From: a filamentous cyanobacterium CCP2
GTDB taxonomy: Bacteria; Cyanobacteriota; Cyanobacteriia; Elainellales; Elainellaceae
Length of the DNA: 32,958 nucleotides
Assembly: GCA_003003615.1 (NCBI GenBank)
Contig: PVWD01000036.1
Span: 1 to 32,958 of the forward strand
Reading direction: 5' to 3'
Shown piece by piece: positions 7,186 through 14,819 of the stretch. Position numbers and translations under genes: made by a program. Numbering within the stretch: the first letter of the stretch is position 1; the number at the start of each line of letters is the position of its first letter. The notes beneath the pieces are model-generated. The model was not told where the DNA came from. It saw only the letters and a program-made list of their open reading frames with translations, and made no database searches.

Positions 7186-8856
7186 TCAGGTTACAGGAAT
7201 CGTTTGATCGTTGTTCACCCCAGCATTCTGTGGATTCATGCCGTAGTCATACGGCCCGTGCGTCACCACAGGTAGCACTTCCCAGTTTTCAATCAGCGGC
7301 GGTGAACTGGTCGTCCATTCCAACGTGAGCGCATTCCAGGGGTTATCACCTGCTTTTGCCCCATTTAGCCAACTCCAGATCATGTTGATCGTGAAGGGAA
7401 TGACCGATGCTGCTAGCACAAACGCGCCCACGGTGCAGAGCTGATTAATGGTGGTGAACTGTGGATCATACATCGCCACACGCCGAGGCATTCCCTGTAA
7501 ACCCAGGTGGTGCATGGGCAGGAATGTCAGGTGTGTTCCTACAAAGGTCAGGGCAAAGTGAATTCGCCCCAATGTTTCGTTGGTCATGCGCCCGGTGATT
7601 TTCGGGAACCAGTGATAGATACCTGAATAAATACCAAATACAGAACCTCCAAATAACACGTAATGGAAATGCCCAACGACATAGTAAGTATCATGTACGT
7701 GTAAATCGAATGGAGCGGTTCCTAATGTGATACCATCCAACCCTCCTACCACGAACATGGATAATAAGCCGATCGCAAATAACATGGCGCTGGTGAAGCG
7801 AATCTTACCGCCCCACAACGTTGCCACCCATCCAAAAATCTTCACCCCGGTTGGCACTGCCACGATTAAAGTGGAGATGGTAAAAAACATTCGCATCCAG
7901 GGCGGCGTACCGCTGGTGAACATGTGATGTACCCAGACAAATAACCCGACGACACAGATAGTTAAACTGGAGTAAGCGATCGCTTTGTACCCAAAAATCG
8001 GTTTCCGAGCATGGACTGGAATCACCTCCGACATAATGCCGAAGATTGGCAAAATCATTAAATAGACAGCGGGATGTGAATAAAACCAGAACAGATGCTG
8101 ATACAGCACAACATTGCCACCCGCCTCAGGCTTGAAAAATGAGGTACCAAAGTTGATGTCAAACAGCAGCAATACCAACCCTGCGGCCAGCACTGGAGTA
8201 GAAAGCAATGCCAGGACGGACGTGGCCAGAATTGCCCAACAAAACAGCGGCAGTTGCTCCCATCTCAGACTGGGCACTTTCAGTTTAAGAATCGTGATCA
8301 CGAAGTTCACCGATCCCAAAATCGAGGAAGTTCCTACCAGCACGATCGCCAGAATCCACAGCGTTTGAGCCGTATTGGCTGTCACCAGGCTCAAGGGTGG
8401 GTAAGCCGTCCAGCCACTTTGTGATCCACCAAACAAAAAACTGAGCAACAGCAGCGCCCCCGCCGGAGGATTGAGCCAGAAGGCGATCGCATTCAGCCTG
8501 GGAAACGCCATGTCTCTGGCACCCACCATCAGCGGAATCAGGTAATTGCCAAACCCGCCGATCGCGCTGGGCACAATCCACAGAAAAATCATGATCGTGC
8601 CGTGATTGGTCATGAAGGCGTTGTACAAGTTGGGATCTAGCAAGTCGGAATCTGGCGTTGTCAATTCCACCCGAATTGCCACGGCCATCAGTCCACCAAT
8701 CAGGTAGAACACAAAGGCAGTTACCAGGTATTGAATCCCAATGACTTTATGATCAATGTTGAACGTGAAGTAGTCGTACCATTTCCAGGCTTTGGGAGGT
8801 GAGTTGTGCGAACCATCGGTGACAGTTACATCACGGAAATCTTCTACTTGAGTCAT
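7186..8856 (-). CDS. ctaD: Cytochrome c oxidase subunit I, heme-copper oxidase type A2
   Basis: The 556-residue catalytic subunit reduces O2 to water and pumps protons. It has about twelve membrane helices. Ligands seen: H85 (heme a) in MTNHGTIMIFLWIVP, H261 (CuB) and the cross-linked Y265 in YSHPAVY, H310-H311 (CuB), and H396/H398 (hemes a3 and a) in HDTYYVVGHFHY. The proton-channel glutamate of type A1 enzymes (HPEVY) is replaced by alanine and the preceding residues are Tyr-Ser, which defines type A2 with its alternative D-channel. No clear ribosome binding site precedes the ATG. Confidence 0.97.
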   Translation of the reverse strand: MTQVEDFRDVTVTDGSHNSPPKAWKWYDYFTFNIDHKVIGIQYLVTAFVFYLIGGLMAVAIRVELTTPDSDLLDPNLYNAFMTNHGTIMIFLWIVPSAIGGFGNYLIPLMVGARDMAFPRLNAIAFWLNPPAGALLLLSFLFGGSQSGWTAYPPLSLVTANTAQTLWILAIVLVGTSSILGSVNFVITILKLKVPSLRWEQLPLFCWAILATSVLALLSTPVLAAGLVLLLFDINFGTSFFKPEAGGNVVLYQHLFWFYSHPAVYLMILPIFGIMSEVIPVHARKPIFGYKAIAYSSLTICVVGLFVWVHHMFTSGTPPWMRMFFTISTLIVAVPTGVKIFGWVATLWGGKIRFTSAMLFAIGLLSMFVVGGLDGITLGTAPFDLHVHDTYYVVGHFHYVLFGGSVFGIYSGIYHWFPKITGRMTNETLGRIHFALTFVGTHLTFLPMHHLGLQGMPRRVAMYDPQFTTINQLCTVGAFVLAASVIPFTINMIWSWLNGAKAGDNPWNALTLEWTTSSPPLIENWEVLPVVTHGPYDYGMNPQNAGVNNDQTIPVT

Positions 8857-8887
8857 AGCAATTTTTCAATGAAGGGATAAATGGGTA

Positions 8888-8927
8888 GATGAGTGGATGA
8901 GTGGATGAGTGGATGAGTGGATGAGTG
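8888..8927. repeat. Five tandem copies of the octamer GATGAGTG between coxB and coxA
   Basis: Five exact, uninterrupted copies of GATGAGTG lie in the 78-bp gap between the coxB stop and the coxA start (CACTCATC on the transcribed strand). Such a simple array is prone to slipped-strand changes in copy number, which would alter the coxB-coxA spacing in 8-nt steps. No coding function. Confidence 0.9.
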
Positions 8928-8934
8928 GGGGATG

Positions 8935-9903
8935 CTAAAGCGAATTGGGATGGAGTTGAGTGAGTGTTTCTGCATTGATGTCGATCGCCCTGGCATAGGC
9001 TGCCAGCATTTCAGCATCTGATTGTTCCGCAGTTACGGCAATTTTTTGTTGCAAATCGCTGGATTGGGCAATCTGGTTTTCTGCCAGCCATGCATCATAG
9101 TCTTCTGGAGAATGCACAATCAGTTGTGTCCGCATACTGCCGTGGTAGCCGCCGCAAAGTTCTGCACAAACCACGGGGAACGTGCCGATTTTTGTGGCAA
9201 CAAACCGTAACACGGTTGCTTGTCCCGGCAAAGCATCCTGTTTCAGGCGAAACTGGGGCACCCAAAAGGAATGAATCACGTCTTGGGCAGAAAGGTTAAG
9301 CTGCACAGCTTTGCCCAGCGGTACATGCAGTTCGCCAGTTGTCACGTTGCTATCGGGATAGTTGAACAACCAGGCATACTGTAAACCCGTGACGTTCACG
9401 ACCAGATCAGCCGCACGAGCAGACTCAGCCGCTGGAGCACCAATGCCGTATTGAGGAGATGGCTCGATTGTGGGTTCTGCTGTGTCGCCTGCTGCCACCA
9501 GTGCAGCCGTCTGATGGGCTATCAGTCCGTGCTTGTGCGTTGGTGCCAGTCCACCCATCTGTTCATAAACATCTACACTGTAAATTCCTAACCCAATCAC
9601 GATCATGGCAGGAATTGCTGTCCAGAGAATTTCCAGGGAGAAGTTCCCTTCGATTGGCACGCCATCGGTTTCATCTCCAGCCCGCTGCCGAAACTGAATG
9701 ATAAACCAGACGATCGCCCCCTGTACTATCAGAAAAAGCGCTGTGGCGATTGTCACCATGACGTTGAAAAATCGATCGACCAACGGGGCTTGTGCAGATG
9801 CTTGTTCTGGCAATAAACCATGATGTTGACTGACCCAAAAGCTAATCAAGGTAATCATCACACCCGCAAGTAGGGTCAAAAGAGAAGCGGGAACTTGTTT
9901 CAT
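8935..9903 (-). CDS. ctaC: Cytochrome c oxidase subunit II (CuA subunit)
   Basis: A 322-residue subunit that accepts electrons from cytochrome c or plastocyanin. An N-terminal signal-anchor (residues ~8-24) and a second pair of membrane helices (~45-72 and ~93-110) precede a periplasmic/lumenal cupredoxin domain. CuA ligands are complete: H211, C246, E248, C250, H254 and M257 in VCAELCGGYHGSM. An alanine/proline-rich insertion at ~125-165 lies between the second helix and the cupredoxin domain. First gene of the coxBAC operon; its promoter must lie in the long intergenic region shared with the divergent Fe-S regulator. Confidence 0.96.
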   Translation of the reverse strand: MKQVPASLLTLLAGVMITLISFWVSQHHGLLPEQASAQAPLVDRFFNVMVTIATALFLIVQGAIVWFIIQFRQRAGDETDGVPIEGNFSLEILWTAIPAMIVIGLGIYSVDVYEQMGGLAPTHKHGLIAHQTAALVAAGDTAEPTIEPSPQYGIGAPAAESARAADLVVNVTGLQYAWLFNYPDSNVTTGELHVPLGKAVQLNLSAQDVIHSFWVPQFRLKQDALPGQATVLRFVATKIGTFPVVCAELCGGYHGSMRTQLIVHSPEDYDAWLAENQIAQSSDLQQKIAVTAEQSDAEMLAAYARAIDINAETLTQLHPNSL

Positions 9904-10535
9904 GTGCGTCTCCCGACTGTTGACTCAATGAAAGCAATTCATGAGGTTTCTCTGCTTATACCAGAAGCTTTTATGCCTGAGGAAACCGATCTTCTCTATC
10001 GATTCAGTTCACCCTATCAGCCCTGTACTCAATTACCGAAACTGTGATGCTGCACTGGATTGAAACGAGAATTTTGAATAGGGTACAGGTATTTTTGGCC
10101 CAAAAAATGAGTACTTATGGGAAAGGGGATTAGTATTTCGGTTTCCGATTTAGTTCAGGTTGAACAATACGAAGGGTAATACCAAAGGCGATCGAAAAAA
10201 TGATGGATTGATGCTGTGCAATCTGTAATCAATATTACTAAATGAATGCCTAAAATGCTTGCACTGAACATATTCTGGGCAAAGGTTAAGAAATTATTTA
10301 ACCGTTTAAGTTGAACAAAACAGAAGAGCTTTTTTCCTTATAACTTTATTTACAATTGGCGATCGATCCACTTGATTGAAATCCTTGAGAGTTGCTGCTT
10401 GAGTGGCAACTCTTATCTGACTTGCGCTCACATATCACAACAGAAGATTTGGCATTGGCAATCTGGCTCAAGACTCTCTCACGCTGATTCACCGGGAGCT
10501 ACCCCACTCCACTTGTCGTTAATCCGTGTAATCCT
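9904..10535. other. Long divergent intergenic region between coxB and the Fe-S regulator
   Basis: About 630 bp without a convincing gene. It must hold the promoters of the coxBAC operon (leftward) and the CnfR/PatB-like gene (rightward). I see an NtcA-like palindrome at 10225-10238 and a possible TATAAC -10 element at 10339-10344, about 190 bp before the regulator's ATG. A small inverted repeat, TTTTTGG-C-CCAAAAA, lies near 10092-10106. An open frame from 10372 has no ribosome binding site and overlaps the regulator in another frame, so I leave it out. Confidence 0.6.
10225..10238. promoter_or_regulatory. NtcA-like box GTA-N8-TAC
   Basis: GTAATCAATATTAC matches the GTAN8TAC consensus of the global nitrogen regulator NtcA and has 5-bp palindromic arms (GTAAT/ATTAC). 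A TAAAAT element lies 12 bp downstream, closer than the roughly 22 bp usual for NtcA-activated promoters, so the match is not ideal. The site lies about 300 bp from each divergent start. Confidence 0.35.
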
Positions 10536-12143
10536 ATGGCGCACACCATCACGAACCATTGTACGCAGTGTGGCGATTGTGTTCCTCAATGTCCCAAAGG
10601 TGCCATCAAATCTGAAGGCAGCGAATTATGGATCGATCCCATGCTGTGTGATGACTGTAAGGATGATGCTGTTGAACCACAATGCGTGAGTGTCTGCCCA
10701 ACTGATCTACCTCCGATGCGGTTACAGGCGAAAAAAGGACGCTGCAAAACAATCGCTAGAACTTTTCCCAGCCCCGACCTATTTGCCAATGGTAAAAGTA
10801 GCCTCTTTGCTTCTGCGATCGTGGTGTGGGAAGCCTGTAATGTGCTAGCGCAGCGCCAGTCGCTCCCCTGGAAAACTGATGCAGATGGGAAACTCTGCTA
10901 TGAACGCCAGGTTAATGGAGGGCGAGGAACGCTTGCTTTTCGCCTCACCCATCCCCTCGACTCAGAGCCATCTATTCCATTTGACAGCAAGACTGCTCAA
11001 GCTGAAATTGCCAGTTGGGATGTGCGAGCCGCCGGACTGCACCTGATTTATGCAGCTCACGCCATTGCGCTAGAACAGCCCTGGCAGCAGGAATTCATCA
11101 TCAGCGATCGTCAAATTGAAGACTATCTGGGACTAGAGAAACGCAAGGATCTTAGCAAACTCGCCAAGCTAACCTTAATTAAAACTCTAGTTCAGCAACC
11201 CTGTAGACTTCACCTGGATATGAATTGGCTTCAACAGGGAAGTATTCACAGTTTCTCGCTAGAGCAAAGTCGCCTATGGCATTTGCTAGACATTCAGCAC
11301 CACTTTCAGGAAGATGACCTGGGCTGCAAACATCTGACTGGACTGACCTTTAGAATTAGAGCAGGAATGTGGGCAAACTACTTTCTAAACCGTGACGGAT
11401 ATAAAAGTCGTACCGCTTTTTATCAATACGGGTTATTGCCAAAATCCCTGCTTACCACCGTGATGAGTATCTGGCAACAACACGAAGGTGCTGCTCGTAT
11501 CCTGTTGTGGCTATTGTTCAAAACCAAGATGGGACAGGAACAGCGAGTTACGATACCTACCTTGATGCGGATTGCCTACGGGGAAGCAAAACTAACTCAA
11601 GCTTCTGCACAACCGGACGGACGCAAGCGATTACTCCGTGCGTTTGAAAGTGACCTGGAAGTGCTCAATCATTATGGCATCAAACCCATTTTTGACCCTG
11701 TAACCTATCCATCCGATATTCAACCCCTCTGGGTTAAGCTGGCTGATTTACCAGATGATGCAGAAGCGGCTCTAGAATTTTGGACTGAGGATGGCAATCG
11801 GAACTGTCGGCTAACGGATGCGGCTCCTAGAGGTAAGTGGAATCGCCTGATGAATGCCCGCCTGCTCTGCTTTGAACTACCAGACGATTGGCAGAGTTCT
11901 CCGACGAAGCAGTCGAAACAGAAGCGCCGCCGCAAAACACGCCACCAAGTACTCCTTCAATCCCAATTAACGCTTTCAGGACAACAAATTATCGAAGCGA
12001 GACAAAAACATCAATTGAGTCAACGTGCCCTGGCTCGTCAAATTGGCAAAAGCCAGAGCTGGGTGCGAGACGTAGAACGAGGTCGTTTTCAACCCACTAC
12101 GCAAGATCAAGTACTCCTGCGTCAAGTGCTGGGGATTGGGTAA
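10536..12143 (+). CDS. CnfR/PatB-like transcriptional regulator: 2[4Fe-4S] ferredoxin domain plus C-terminal HTH
   Basis: A 535-residue protein. The N-terminus is a bacterial-type ferredoxin with C9, C12, C15 and C19, then C38, C41, C50 and C54 (CxxCxxCxxxCP and CxxCx8CxxxCP), suited to two oxygen-labile [4Fe-4S] clusters. A ~400-residue middle region has no family I can name from sequence. The last ~55 residues form an XRE-like helix-turn-helix (LSQRALARQIGKSQSWVRDVERG) after a basic stretch (KQKRRRKTRHQ). This architecture and length match CnfR of Leptolyngbya and PatB of Anabaena, activators of nif genes at low oxygen. Here the gene heads a pfl/adhE island and is divergent from cytochrome oxidase, so control of fermentation is inferred. 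It could instead be the genome's only cnfR. Confidence 0.85.
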   Translation: MAHTITNHCTQCGDCVPQCPKGAIKSEGSELWIDPMLCDDCKDDAVEPQCVSVCPTDLPPMRLQAKKGRCKTIARTFPSPDLFANGKSSLFASAIVVWEACNVLAQRQSLPWKTDADGKLCYERQVNGGRGTLAFRLTHPLDSEPSIPFDSKTAQAEIASWDVRAAGLHLIYAAHAIALEQPWQQEFIISDRQIEDYLGLEKRKDLSKLAKLTLIKTLVQQPCRLHLDMNWLQQGSIHSFSLEQSRLWHLLDIQHHFQEDDLGCKHLTGLTFRIRAGMWANYFLNRDGYKSRTAFYQYGLLPKSLLTTVMSIWQQHEGAARILLWLLFKTKMGQEQRVTIPTLMRIAYGEAKLTQASAQPDGRKRLLRAFESDLEVLNHYGIKPIFDPVTYPSDIQPLWVKLADLPDDAEAALEFWTEDGNRNCRLTDAAPRGKWNRLMNARLLCFELPDDWQSSPTKQSKQKRRRKTRHQVLLQSQLTLSGQQIIEARQKHQLSQRALARQIGKSQSWVRDVERGRFQPTTQDQVLLRQVLGIG

Positions 12144-12252
12144 AGGAATTGTGCTGGGTCTTGTGAATGTTACACAGAGCTAAAGGCAAAGTGCAAGCAT
12201 CTAGTTCTCGACGCTAAAAATGAGTTGAGGCTTAGTCGATCGCAGTTTGCCT

Positions 12253-12287
12253 TTCCTCACAAGTTCCCCAAATTCTTTTTTTATAAA
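12253..12287 (+). promoter_or_regulatory. pflB promoter with TTCCTCA-N4-TTCCCCA direct repeat and TATAAA -10 box
   Basis: TTCCTCA (12253-12259) and TTCCCCA (12264-12270) form a direct repeat with 11-bp spacing. A TATAAA at 12282-12287 follows. The repeat falls where a -35 box should be and no TTGACA-like -35 is present, which suggests an activator-dependent promoter. Positions 12257-12287 match 25 of 31 bases with the region upstream of pflA. A leader of about 120 nt separates it from the pflB ATG. Confidence 0.65.
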
Positions 12288-12413
12288 GGAAGAAGCACAG
12301 CAGATTTCCAAGAATCAACCTATCTTCTAACGCTGCAAATGATCTTGAAACCTGCTGCCTGTAAGCATAGCTCAACCCTCACCGCCCTTTCAAGCCAGGA
12401 GGCATGAAATACT

Positions 12414-14642
12414 ATGTTTGAGCAATGGCAGAGATTCAATGCTGGAAATTGGATAAACGAAATTGATGTGCGCTGCTTTATTCAAACTAACTACACGCCC
12501 TACGAGGGGGATGAATCCTTTCTGGTGAGTGCAACGGAGCGGACACAAACGCTGTGGAACCAGGTGACTCAACTGATGGCGCAAGAGCGAGAAAAGGGAA
12601 TTCTCGATGCCGATACGGCTGTAGTTTCCACAATCACCTCCCACCGCCCTGGCTACATTAACCGAAATCTAGAGCAAATTGTGGGCTTGCAGACCGATAA
12701 ACCCCTGAAACGAGCCATCATGCCGTTTGGGGGCATTCGTGTGGTAAAAACCTCCCTGGAAGCCTACGGTTATCAACTTAATCCCACCACTGAGGAAAAC
12801 TTTACCCGATACCGCAAAACTCACAACGATGGTGTATTCGATGGATACACCCGCGAGATGGGTCTGGCCCGTCACTCTGGCATTATTACGGGATTACCCG
12901 ATGCCTATGGTCGGGGACGAATTATTGGTGATTATCGACGAGTGCCGTTGTATGGAGTCGATCGCCTGATTGGCGACAAGAAAACCCAACTGGAATCACT
13001 GGAAGTTGACACGATTGATACCGATACGATTCGATTGCGCGAAGAGATCAACGAACAAATCAAAGCCTTATTTGAGCTAAAAGCAATGGCAGCCAGCTAT
13101 GGCTTCGAGATTGGTTGCCCCGCTGCGAATGCTAAAGAAGCGGTACAGTGGCTTTATCTGGCGTATCTGGCAGCCGTGAAAGAGCAGAATGGGGCAGCTA
13201 TGTCGCTGGGACGGGTATCCACGTTCCTGGATATTTATTTTGAGCGAGATTTGCAGCAGGGTATCGCCACCGAAGCCGAACTTCAAGAGTTGATTGATCA
13301 GTTTGTCATGAAGCTGCGGATGGTGCGTTTCTTGCGAACGCCCGAATACAATCAACTCTTTTCTGGCGATCCGACGTGGGTGACGGAATGCATTGGCGGC
13401 ATGGGCGAAGACGGTAGGCCGCTGGTGACAAAGACAAGCTTCCGGATGCTCAACACCCTGGTTAACCTGGGCCCCGCACCTGAACCCAATCTGACTGTGC
13501 TGTGGTCAGAGCGGCTACCGCAAGCTTTCAAGCGATACTGTGCCAAAGTTTCAACCGAAACCAGTTCGATTCAATACGAAAATGATGATTTAATGCGTCC
13601 TTACTGGGGCGATGATTATGCGATCGCCTGCTGTGTCTCTGCCATGCGAATTGGCAAACAAATGCAGTTTTTTGGGGCACGGGTGAATCTGGCGAAATGT
13701 CTGCTATATGCCATCAACGGCGGCAAGGATGAAAAATCCGGTGAGCAAATTGCCCCTGCCTATGCCCCCATTACCGCTGACGACCTGGATTACACCGAGG
13801 TAATGCAGAAGTTTGATCGCATGATGGACTGGCTGGCTAAAGCCTACATCAATACGCTCAATGTGATCCACTTTATGCACGACAAATACTGCTACGAGCG
13901 GCTAGAAATGGCACTGCACGATCGCGATGTCTTCCGCACGATGGCTTGTGGCATTGCGGGACTGTCGGTTGTTGCAGATTCGTTGTCAGCTATCAAATAC
14001 GCTAACGTGAAAGTCCTTCGGGATCAGCAGGGCTTGGCAATTGGCTATCAAATTGCAGGAGATTTTCCCAAATACGGCAACAATGACGATCGCGTGGATC
14101 AGATTGCAGTCGATCTGGTGAAACGCTTCATGAACAAACTGAAACAACATCAGACCTATCGCAATGCCGTTCCCACGCAATCCGTACTTACCATCACCTC
14201 GAATGTTGTTTATGGCAAGAAAACAGGCAATACACCGGATGGACGAAAAGCAGGTGAACCGTTTGCACCGGGTGCGAATCCAATGCATGGACGCGATAGC
14301 AAGGGAGCGATCGCTTCTCTGGCGTCTGTTGCCAAACTCCCCTACGCTTATGCCCAAGATGGTATCTCAAACACGTTTTCAATTGTGCCGGGAGCATTAG
14401 GGAAAACGGAGGGCGATCGCCTCACCAACCTCGTCGGGATGCTGGACGGCTACTTCCATGATGGCGGGCACCACATCAATGTGAATGTCCTAAATCGAGA
14501 CATGCTGTTGGAGGCAATGGATCATCCCGAACTGTATCCCCAACTGACCATTCGTGTCTCTGGTTATGCAGTCAATTTCATTAAACTAACGAGAGAACAA
14601 CAGTTGGATGTGATTAAGCGAACGTTCCACGATCGGTTCTAA
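12414..14642 (+). CDS. pflB: Pyruvate formate-lyase (formate acetyltransferase)
   Basis: A 742-residue glycyl-radical enzyme that converts pyruvate and CoA to acetyl-CoA and formate without oxygen. The thiyl pair is C406-C407 in IACCVSAM. The radical glycine is G717 in RVSGYAVNF near the C-terminus, after the conserved HHINVNVLN segment. Length is close to E. coli PflB (760). The ATG at 12414 follows an AGGAGG ten bases upstream. The glycyl radical is destroyed by oxygen, so in an oxygen-evolving organism it must act in the dark or under anoxia. It depends on PflA encoded 2 kb downstream. Confidence 0.97.
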   Translation: MFEQWQRFNAGNWINEIDVRCFIQTNYTPYEGDESFLVSATERTQTLWNQVTQLMAQEREKGILDADTAVVSTITSHRPGYINRNLEQIVGLQTDKPLKRAIMPFGGIRVVKTSLEAYGYQLNPTTEENFTRYRKTHNDGVFDGYTREMGLARHSGIITGLPDAYGRGRIIGDYRRVPLYGVDRLIGDKKTQLESLEVDTIDTDTIRLREEINEQIKALFELKAMAASYGFEIGCPAANAKEAVQWLYLAYLAAVKEQNGAAMSLGRVSTFLDIYFERDLQQGIATEAELQELIDQFVMKLRMVRFLRTPEYNQLFSGDPTWVTECIGGMGEDGRPLVTKTSFRMLNTLVNLGPAPEPNLTVLWSERLPQAFKRYCAKVSTETSSIQYENDDLMRPYWGDDYAIACCVSAMRIGKQMQFFGARVNLAKCLLYAINGGKDEKSGEQIAPAYAPITADDLDYTEVMQKFDRMMDWLAKAYINTLNVIHFMHDKYCYERLEMALHDRDVFRTMACGIAGLSVVADSLSAIKYANVKVLRDQQGLAIGYQIAGDFPKYGNNDDRVDQIAVDLVKRFMNKLKQHQTYRNAVPTQSVLTITSNVVYGKKTGNTPDGRKAGEPFAPGANPMHGRDSKGAIASLASVAKLPYAYAQDGISNTFSIVPGALGKTEGDRLTNLVGMLDGYFHDGGHHINVNVLNRDMLLEAMDHPELYPQLTIRVSGYAVNFIKLTREQQLDVIKRTFHDRF

Positions 14643-14660
14643 ATTGGTTGTTGTAGGGGA

Positions 14661-14694
14661 GGTGATCGCTCTTGTGAAAGTGGGAGCGATCGCC
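14661..14694 (+). terminator. Hairpin after pflB
   Basis: An 11-bp inverted repeat with one G-T pair: GGTGATCGCTC (14661-14671) against GAGCGATCGCC (14684-14694), with a 12-nt loop. The bases after it, CTCAATTTT, are only partly T-rich. It begins 18 bp after the pflB stop and could attenuate read-through into the next gene. It is built around the common CGATCG sequence, so it may be partly accidental. Confidence 0.4.
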
Positions 14695-14739
14695 CTCAAT
14701 TTTCGATTCACGATGACGATCATGCTGATCCTTTAAAGC

Positions 14740-14769
14740 GCAGGTAACAAATTCGCAGGTGACAAATTC
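14740..14769 (+). repeat. Two adjacent 15-bp direct repeats upstream of the RetSat-like gene
   Basis: GCAGGTAACAAATTC (14740-14754) is followed immediately by GCAGGTGACAAATTC (14755-14769), 14 of 15 bases the same. The pair ends 50 bp before the start of the downstream oxidoreductase gene. It could be a tandem protein-binding site or a small duplication. Confidence 0.6.
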
Positions 14770-14819
14770 TGCTCAAGTTTTAATCTCTACAACAATCTCC
14801 AATGCCAAAGGAGGCAGTC

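Noticed and set aside
9978-9984. Single TGAGGAA half-site of the pfl operator upstream of coxB
   Set aside because: Only one half is present with no partner at 11 bp; a 7-mer is expected several times in 33 kb by chance.
10372-10689. Open frame of 105 codons before the Fe-S regulator
   Set aside because: No ribosome binding site, no recognisable family, and its second half overlaps the cysteine-rich start of the regulator in another frame.
14661-14694. CGATCG-containing hairpin as a specific regulatory RNA
   Set aside because: The CGATCG palindrome is frequent throughout this genome, so only a possible terminator is claimed.
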